From contig CADBOZ010000136.1 of the NCBI GenBank assembly GCA_902796515.1, positions 1-48,245 on the forward strand: DNA of 48,245 nt. The letters are read 5' to 3'. This DNA is from an uncultured bacterium. Lineage in GTDB: Bacteria; Cyanobacteriota; Vampirovibrionia; Gastranaerophilales; Gastranaerophilaceae. Of the stretch, positions 43,043 to 48,245 are shown one piece after another. Positions within the stretch are counted from its first letter, which is position 1, and every line of letters starts with the position of its first letter. The position numbers and the translations under genes were made by a program. The notes below the pieces were generated by a model. It was not told where the DNA came from and did not search any database. It saw nothing but the letters and a program-made list of their open reading frames with translations.

Positions 43043-44653
43043 TTATTCAAATTTATTTTCTATGTCTTTTAAGATTTTTTTTACCTGACTTTTTGTAAAT
43101 GAATTATCTTTTTCTTTCTTAAAAATATTATTTTCTTCTTTTGAATTCAAGTTGTTAAGAAAATACGCATAAACACTTTTATATATCAAAAATTCCGTTA
43201 ATTTGTTAAAGTATTTTTCATTGCAGCAAACCGAATATAAAACCGAGGAGCTGACGGTAAATTTTGCAATAAACGACACATAAGCCTGTATTATTAATCT
43301 TAATTTCATATCGTCAACAAATGCATTATTTTTAAGCATTTTATCCGAGTTTTTTTTGATTATGTCATCAATGCTTGCAATTTCCAATTGTTTCAAACTT
43401 AAGACAGACTTAATTATCTCATCAATTGTTGCATTTTGACCTTTTGCAAAGTACCAATTTTCAATTAATTTAGATTTTAAAATTTTGCCAAATTTAATCT
43501 CATCAAGAGGCATAACCTGAAGTTGTGTTTTAAAAAAGTGTATAATATCCAAATTTTTTACGTCAATATCACCCGTAAATTCATTCCACACCTGAAATTC
43601 ATACGGCGGAAGCTCATTATTTTCAATATTTTTGCATTCAAAATATTCTAAAAGCGCTTTAACGGTATAGTAAATAACCGGCGTCGGAATTGAATCCGTA
43701 AAAAGTCTTTTGAATATTTTGTTAAAATATTCATCATCAATATTGTAAAATCCGATACAGGAAGTTATGCCCGTACTCAAATTAATTGTCGTAAAAAAAG
43801 CAACTATTGAATTATCGGAATATTTTCTTGAAAATATAAGCGAAAAATCAGAATTACCGTCAACAAAACTTATATAACATTTATACGGGGCAGAGTCGCC
43901 CAAAAGATTATCGTCGGGTTTGTTTTTATATTTTAATTCGGCGTTCTTTAAAAATGTTCTTATTTTTATTTTGTTTGTCGCTTTTTTTACCTTATTTGAT
44001 TTTATGATATTTAACAGAGCCCTGTATGAATAATAAGAATCATTTTGCAGAAGAAAATTAAGCATTATTTCCGCTTCGTCATAATCAAGGTCAAGGGTTG
44101 ATAATACGCTGAAAGCATTAGCAAGATTATCTCCCGTATACTCGTTTGCAAGATTATCAATAAGATAAAGTCTTTCTTCATGTGAAATGTTTGAATAAAA
44201 ATCAAGCAAGTCTATTCTTGACTCGGGATTTTTCACAGCATCGCCTAAAAATTCCTTTATCCCTTCATTTGCTGCTTTAGATGCATCTTTTATATAAAAA
44301 TCAAGGTTTTCATAATCTATCTTTATTCCTTTGTGTTCAAGCAAAGATATAAAATAGAATTTTTTTGCATCGGTTACGGTTTTATCTTCAAGGAACTTTA
44401 TTCCGAATTCTAAAAAAACATCTTTATCCAAAACGGAAAATGCGATATTTGCACAAACATCCGCATATTGTCTGTTATCGGAAAATATTTCTTTAAAAAG
44501 TATTTGAGCCAAAAAAGCTTTTTCTTCAACGGATGCTAATTTTTCAACATCAGCATTAAATCTTGCTTGTTTAACAGGGTTTCCGCCGGCATAATAGTTT
44601 AATACCGAAAGTATTTCCGCCCTTAATTGCATTTTATTTTTTGCGGGAGTCAT
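43043..44653 (-). CDS. Hypothetical protein, 536 residues
   Basis: Not recognised. The N-terminal half is helical with repeat-like units (LAQILFKEIFS, YFISLLEHKG, LYLIDNLANEY, LNFLLQND), compatible with a HEAT/TPR-like solenoid. The middle (about 250-320) looks beta-rich (KCYISFVDGNSDFSLIFSR, SIVAFFTTINLSTGI). The C-terminal half is again helical and ends with KSQVKKILKDIENKFE. There is no signal peptide or membrane helix. Its ATG overlaps the stop of the zinc-finger gene (TAATG), so the two are co-translated. Confidence 0.8.
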   Translation of the reverse strand: MTPAKNKMQLRAEILSVLNYYAGGNPVKQARFNADVEKLASVEEKAFLAQILFKEIFSDNRQYADVCANIAFSVLDKDVFLEFGIKFLEDKTVTDAKKFYFISLLEHKGIKIDYENLDFYIKDASKAANEGIKEFLGDAVKNPESRIDLLDFYSNISHEERLYLIDNLANEYTGDNLANAFSVLSTLDLDYDEAEIMLNFLLQNDSYYSYRALLNIIKSNKVKKATNKIKIRTFLKNAELKYKNKPDDNLLGDSAPYKCYISFVDGNSDFSLIFSRKYSDNSIVAFFTTINLSTGITSCIGFYNIDDEYFNKIFKRLFTDSIPTPVIYYTVKALLEYFECKNIENNELPPYEFQVWNEFTGDIDVKNLDIIHFFKTQLQVMPLDEIKFGKILKSKLIENWYFAKGQNATIDEIIKSVLSLKQLEIASIDDIIKKNSDKMLKNNAFVDDMKLRLIIQAYVSFIAKFTVSSSVLYSVCCNEKYFNKLTEFLIYKSVYAYFLNNLNSKEENNIFKKEKDNSFTKSQVKKILKDIENKFE

Positions 44654-44913
44654 TATTTTTTAGCCGAACCCCATAATAAATCAAGTATTCTTTGAGCATC
44701 AGCACTTGCAAGTCCGTCCTGTAAAATCAGATATTGTACTGCAATCAAAACACATTCCGAACATATATTAACTCCGGGCCCTTTTACCATTTTAGGAACA
44801 AGAGTGTTCGGGCGTTTACAAAAACTGCAATATTCCACTTCCTGTTTCGGTGTTTGTTTATTTGTTTCTTTCGGATGTTTTTTTCCGAATGATACAACTT
44901 TCTTTTCTTCCAA
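44653..44913 (-). CDS. Stand-alone ClpX-type C4 zinc-finger protein
   Basis: 86 residues from a TTG start, supported by GGAGG five bases upstream. Cysteines C29, C32, C51 and C54 lie in EYCSFCKRP and NICSECVLIA, the pattern of the ClpX N-terminal zinc domain, which dimerises and binds adaptors and substrates. The AAA+ ATPase part of ClpX is missing; only a short helical tail follows (ADAQRILDLLWG). It might act as an adaptor for ClpXP or as partner of the co-translated 536-residue protein. Confidence 0.82.
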   Translation of the reverse strand: MEEKKVVSFGKKHPKETNKQTPKQEVEYCSFCKRPNTLVPKMVKGPGVNICSECVLIAVQYLILQDGLASADAQRILDLLWGSAKK

Positions 44914-45007
44914 AATTGCCTCCGATATTTTTATATAATTATTTTAGAATATTTTTTTAATGTATACAATAACGTGTTATGTTTCGTAACATATAAAAAA
45001 CAAGTCA

Positions 45008-45016
45008 TGGTAAAAT
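45008..45016 (+). promoter_or_regulatory. Extended -10 promoter 6 bases before an ATG
   Basis: TG-G-TAAAAT, then AATTGT and the ATG at 45023. No Shine-Dalgarno site. A leaderless mRNA is predicted for the small secreted protein. Confidence 0.55.
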
Positions 45017-45022
45017 AATTGT

Positions 45023-45379
45023 ATGAAAAAAATATCAATATTATCAATATTATTACTATTTTTAGCCGGTATTGCTTTTGCTTTTAAAGCGGAAACTCCC
45101 GAAGACGAACAACTTTTTTATAAAAGTATCGGTCTGAATAATGAACAAATAATAAAAGTTCACAAGATAAATAACAGCTATAATTTAAAAATTGAAGAAG
45201 CATTAAACAAATCAAGGGAATACAGAAAAAAATACCCGACATTATCTAAAGAAGAAGGTAATGATTATCTTAATAAAATGCTTAACAGGATAGATAAAGA
45301 ACGGGAACGGGAAATAAATAAATTTATGAATCCGTGGCAAAAAAATAGGTATTTAGAATATAAATCACGGGTATATTAA
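45023..45379 (+). CDS. Small secreted helical protein
   Basis: 118 residues. A clear signal peptide (about 1-20, ending FAFKA) is followed by a charged, entirely helical mature part (LFYKSIGLNNEQIIKVHKI, INKFMNPWQKNRYLEYKSR). Size, export and the L-x-x-E-Q-I-x-K pattern recall CpxP/Spy-type periplasmic chaperones, but I cannot confirm the family. The thioredoxin gene follows after 51 bases. Confidence 0.72.
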   Translation: MKKISILSILLLFLAGIAFAFKAETPEDEQLFYKSIGLNNEQIIKVHKINNSYNLKIEEALNKSREYRKKYPTLSKEEGNDYLNKMLNRIDKEREREINKFMNPWQKNRYLEYKSRVY

Positions 45380-45430
45380 ATTTCAAATCTCCGAGTGATA
45401 ATAACCGAAAGATTTAAAAAGGAGAAAATA

Positions 45431-45736
45431 ATGTTTCAGGAATTAAATAATAATAATTTTGAAAACGAAACTTCATCAGGATTAAAGCTTGTTGATTTTT
45501 ATGCAAACTGGTGCGGATACTGCAAAAAGCAGCAGGAGGTTCTTGATGAATTGAGCAACAACGGATTTTGGATAGGAAAATTAGATTGCGATAAAAATCC
45601 GGAGCTTGCTCAAAAATATGGTGTAACAGGATTGCCCACAATGCTTCTTTTTAAAAACGGCGATTTAGTTGCACAAATTACGGGATATCATACCAAAGGA
45701 CAGCTTCTTGACAGATTAACACCTCATTTAAGTTAA
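45431..45736 (+). CDS. Thioredoxin-fold protein with WCGYC active site
   Basis: 101 residues from the ATG at 45431, with AAGGAGA upstream; an in-frame ATG 36 bases earlier lacks a good site. The active site is WCGYC in FYANWCGYCKKQ, where canonical thioredoxin has WCGPC. The cis-proline loop is GVTGLPTMLLFKNG. There is no signal peptide, so it is cytoplasmic. Tyr in place of Pro should shift redox potential and suggests a special reductase rather than the housekeeping thioredoxin. Confidence 0.9.
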   Translation: MFQELNNNNFENETSSGLKLVDFYANWCGYCKKQQEVLDELSNNGFWIGKLDCDKNPELAQKYGVTGLPTMLLFKNGDLVAQITGYHTKGQLLDRLTPHLS

Positions 45737-45833
45737 TTTATGCCGTATTTTTCAATTCTGTTTTAATCATTGCACTTAAACAGCCTTTATAATAAAATCA
45801 AAATATAAGTAAAAAAAGAGAAAGAAGTAGAAA

Positions 45834-47975
45834 ATGATTAAACCTGAAACAAAAAAAATGGTACTTACGGTTGGCGGGAAAACCGTAGAAGTGGAAACAG
45901 GAAAGTATGCCAAACAAGCAACTTCCTCTGTTACCGTAAAATGCAACGGTACAATGTTATTTATTCATGCAACAGTTAGCAAGGAACCGAGAGTCGGGAT
46001 TGATTTCTTCCCGTTGCTGATTGATTACGAAGAAAGAATGTCTTCAATAGGTAAAATCCCCGGAGGATATACAAGAACTGAAGGCAAATCCTCGGAAAAA
46101 GCAATTTTGGTTTCAAGATTAATAGATAGACCCATAAGACCGCTTTGGCCAAAGGGATACAGAAATGATGTTCAGATTGTTTCGCAATTATTTGCATACG
46201 ATCAGGAAGAGCAACCCGATATTTTATCAATAATCGGAGCTTCAACCGCTCTTATGTTGTCAGGTGCTCCTTTTGAAGGCCCTGTCGGTGCGGTAAGAGT
46301 CGGTCGTATTGACGGTCAATTTATCGCAAATCCGACCCACAGTCAGGATGAAAAATCCGATATGAACATCGTAATAGCAGGTACTAAAGAATCTGTTATC
46401 ATGGTTGAAGCAGGATGTAATTTTGTAACGGAAGACGATATAATGGCTGCCGTTGAATTTGCTCAGGTTGAAATCAGAAAACAATGTGAAGCTCAAGAAG
46501 CATTTGCGGCTGAATGCGGTGTAAAAAGAGAAGAATTTGTTAATCCGTATGACACATCGGAACTTGCAAATATAATAAAAGAAACAGCTTATGATGCCGT
46601 AGTTGACGCTTATCATACTACGGACAGAGATGAAAGAAGTGAAAAATTAGACAAAATCAAGGAAGTTGTTAAAGAAAAAATTGAAGCTCTGGGAGAAGAA
46701 CATCCTATAGCTAAGATGATTGAAGAAACGGGAATTGATTTTGTTGCCGAAGAATTCAAATACTTAGAAAAGAAAATCATGCGTGCAATGATTAAAAACG
46801 AAGGTGTTAGAGCGGACGGCAGAACAACAACCGAAGTAAGACCAATATGGTGTGAAGTTGGTGTATTGCCGACAGTACACGGAAGTGCGGTATTTACAAG
46901 AGGTCAAACTCAAATATTATCCGTTGCAACACTTGCAGGCCCCGGTATGGCGCAAGAATTGGACGGAGTTGACCCGATTAAGACTAAACCGTATATGCAT
47001 AAATATATATTCCCCGGATTCTCCGTCGGCGAAGTTAAACCTCTGAGAGGCCCCGGCAGACGTGAAATCGGACACGGTAATCTGGCAGAAAGAGCAAATG
47101 TTCCCGCTCTGCCAAGTCAGGAAGAATTTCCTTATGCAATAAGAGTAACATCAGATGTACTTGAATCAAACGGTTCAACATCAATGGGTTCAACATGCGC
47201 TTCATCTATGGCATTAATGGATGCAGGCGTTCCTGTTAAATGTATGATAGGCGGCGTTGCAATGGGTTTAATCCATGAAGAAGATACCGATATTGTTTTA
47301 ACCGATATTCAAGGCATAGAAGATTTCTTAGGAGATATGGACTTTAAAGTTACGGGTAATGAAGAAGGTATTACCGCTCTTCAAATGGATATGAAGATTA
47401 AAGGTATATCAAATCCCACTTTAAGAAGAGCATTGGCTCAAGCACGTGACGGCAGACTTCACATTATGAATTGTATGAGAGAAGCAATTTCCGCTCCGCG
47501 TCCGGAAATTTCTCCGAATGCTCCGAGATTATTGTCCATGACAATTGCTCAAGAAGATATCGGAACCGTAATCGGGCCCGGCGGAAAAATGATTAGAAGC
47601 ATTATCGATGCAACAGGCGCTGAAATTGATATTCAAGATGACGGTAAAGTTACAATTACGTCAAATGACAGAGATGGCGCAGAACTTGCTCGCAAGATGA
47701 TTAACGATTTAACGTTCAAACCTGAACCGGGTATGATATGCAAGGGTAAAGTTGTAAGAATTATACCTATCGGTGCGTTTGTGGAACTTGCACCCGGAAA
47801 AGACGGAATGGTTCATATTTCACAAATTTGCAATGAAAGAATTGAAACAATTGAACCGCATCTTACTATCGGTCAGGAAGTAATTGTTAAAGTTCAAAAG
47901 ATTGACGACAAAGGCAGGGTTAATCTGACAATAAAAGGCGTCAGTGAAGAAGAAAAAGCAAATGCGGGATTTTAA
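45834..47975 (+). CDS. pnp: Polynucleotide phosphorylase
   Basis: 713 residues, the full family length. Two RNase PH domains flank a helical linker; RPIRPLWPKGYRNDVQIV and VHGSAVFTRGQTQIL are typical. A KH domain (about 565-628, VIGPGGKMIRSI) and an S1 domain (about 630-705, GKVVRIIPIGAFVEL) follow. It degrades RNA 3' to 5' with phosphate and is part of the degradosome. The usual upstream neighbour rpsO is absent. AGAAAGAAG is a weak ribosome binding site. A terminator follows. Confidence 0.98.
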   Translation: MIKPETKKMVLTVGGKTVEVETGKYAKQATSSVTVKCNGTMLFIHATVSKEPRVGIDFFPLLIDYEERMSSIGKIPGGYTRTEGKSSEKAILVSRLIDRPIRPLWPKGYRNDVQIVSQLFAYDQEEQPDILSIIGASTALMLSGAPFEGPVGAVRVGRIDGQFIANPTHSQDEKSDMNIVIAGTKESVIMVEAGCNFVTEDDIMAAVEFAQVEIRKQCEAQEAFAAECGVKREEFVNPYDTSELANIIKETAYDAVVDAYHTTDRDERSEKLDKIKEVVKEKIEALGEEHPIAKMIEETGIDFVAEEFKYLEKKIMRAMIKNEGVRADGRTTTEVRPIWCEVGVLPTVHGSAVFTRGQTQILSVATLAGPGMAQELDGVDPIKTKPYMHKYIFPGFSVGEVKPLRGPGRREIGHGNLAERANVPALPSQEEFPYAIRVTSDVLESNGSTSMGSTCASSMALMDAGVPVKCMIGGVAMGLIHEEDTDIVLTDIQGIEDFLGDMDFKVTGNEEGITALQMDMKIKGISNPTLRRALAQARDGRLHIMNCMREAISAPRPEISPNAPRLLSMTIAQEDIGTVIGPGGKMIRSIIDATGAEIDIQDDGKVTITSNDRDGAELARKMINDLTFKPEPGMICKGKVVRIIPIGAFVELAPGKDGMVHISQICNERIETIEPHLTIGQEVIVKVQKIDDKGRVNLTIKGVSEEEKANAGF

Positions 47976-47996
47976 AAAATATAAATCATAATAAAT

Positions 47997-48030
47997 AATA
48001 AGCGGAAGGTAATTATACTTTCCGCTTATT
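47997..48030 (+). terminator. Intrinsic terminator of pnp
   Basis: Inverted repeat AATAAGCGGAA / TTCCGCTTATT (47997-48007 with 48020-48030), 12-base loop, 22 bases past the pnp stop. It is followed by a weak T-rich stretch. Confidence 0.75.
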
Positions 48031-48177
48031 ATTTCAGACAATTTTTATATAATAAAATATTCTTGCAAAAAAATATTGTTGTAATAAAATTAATAATGTC
48101 AGAAATCCCAACATCGAACATAATTTTTGCTTTTGTTTAATAATACTAAAACAGGGCAGATTTTGGTGTTCATTAAC

Positions 48178-48195
48178 TTTCGGGGAAGCCTGAAA
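48178..48195 (+). other. Small hairpin in the leader of the last gene
   Basis: TTTCGGG / CCTGAAA form a 7-bp stem (one G-U pair) around a GAAG loop, 41 bases upstream of the GTG at 48237. It may be a leader structure. The rest of 48031-48236 is AT-rich and shows no gene. Confidence 0.35.
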
Positions 48196-48236
48196 ATAAG
48201 AATAAGAACTGAATTACATTAAGAAAGGTAATAAAC

Positions 48237-48245
48237 GTGGAAGAA
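48237..48245 (+). CDS. Start of a gene cut by the window edge
   Basis: GTG-GAA-GAA at the very end, with AAGAAAGG (48221-48228) 8 bases upstream. Only three codons are present, so neither the frame nor the product can be verified. Confidence 0.4.

Overview
The window is a dense, AT-rich bacterial chromosome segment with about 47 protein genes, short spacers, and no tRNA, rRNA, CRISPR array, insertion sequence or prophage that I could see. Gene content suggests a non-photosynthetic relative of Cyanobacteria (Melainabacteria/Vampirovibrionia, probably Gastranaerophilales). The strongest clue is a Ycf23/DUF561 protein, a family I know mainly from cyanobacteria and plastids. It sits beside genes typical of an anaerobic fermenter (NfnA-like flavoprotein, flavin reductase-rubredoxin fusion, acyl-CoA dehydratase activase-related protein) and a flagellin. 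No photosynthesis genes are present. The taxonomic call is an inference.

Layout. 1-1.2 kb: 5' part of a flagellin gene with a structured leader, then ycf23. 1.3-10.6 kb: secreted HtrA-like protease, an unknown gene, obgE, and a four-gene secretion/pilus block in the order gspC-like, secretin, ATPase, inner-membrane platform. 10.9-17.3 kb: SPFH protein with a tiny membrane partner, ilvA-ridA, then a minus-strand operon of response regulator, C-terminal processing protease and GT-C-type membrane protein. 17.4-19.1 kb: a striking six-repeat NUMOD1-like protein. 19.1-26.2 kb: purB, a second GT-C-like membrane protein, a TSCPD protein, and a peptidoglycan salvage region (pgeF, anmK, murQ, MFS transporter). 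26.2-31.4 kb: flavin reductase-rubredoxin, recA-rmlA, an isolated 53-residue gene with its own promoter and terminator, an unknown gene, tyrS. 31.5-35.2 kb: nfnA-like gene, a small cysteine protein, leuC, dacB. 35.2-38.2 kb: dnaG-rpoD. 38.3-42.3 kb: HEAT protein, queC, DUF366, SPOR protein, DUF2229 protein. 42.3-44.9 kb: ClpX-type zinc-finger protein, unknown 536-residue protein, ruvX, DUF1292. 45.0-48.2 kb: small secreted protein, thioredoxin, pnp, and the first three codons of another gene.

Three features stand out. First, several genes have a TATAAT-like box ending only 6-8 bases before the ATG and no Shine-Dalgarno sequence, which predicts leaderless mRNAs; other genes have strong Shine-Dalgarno sites, so two initiation modes may coexist. 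Second, the flagellin leader holds a nested hairpin and three AAGGA motifs, one inside a CAAGGAUG core, resembling CsrA control of flagellin in other bacteria. Third, the six-repeat NUMOD1-like protein has no nuclease domain. All functional statements rest on motif recognition by eye; no database search was run.
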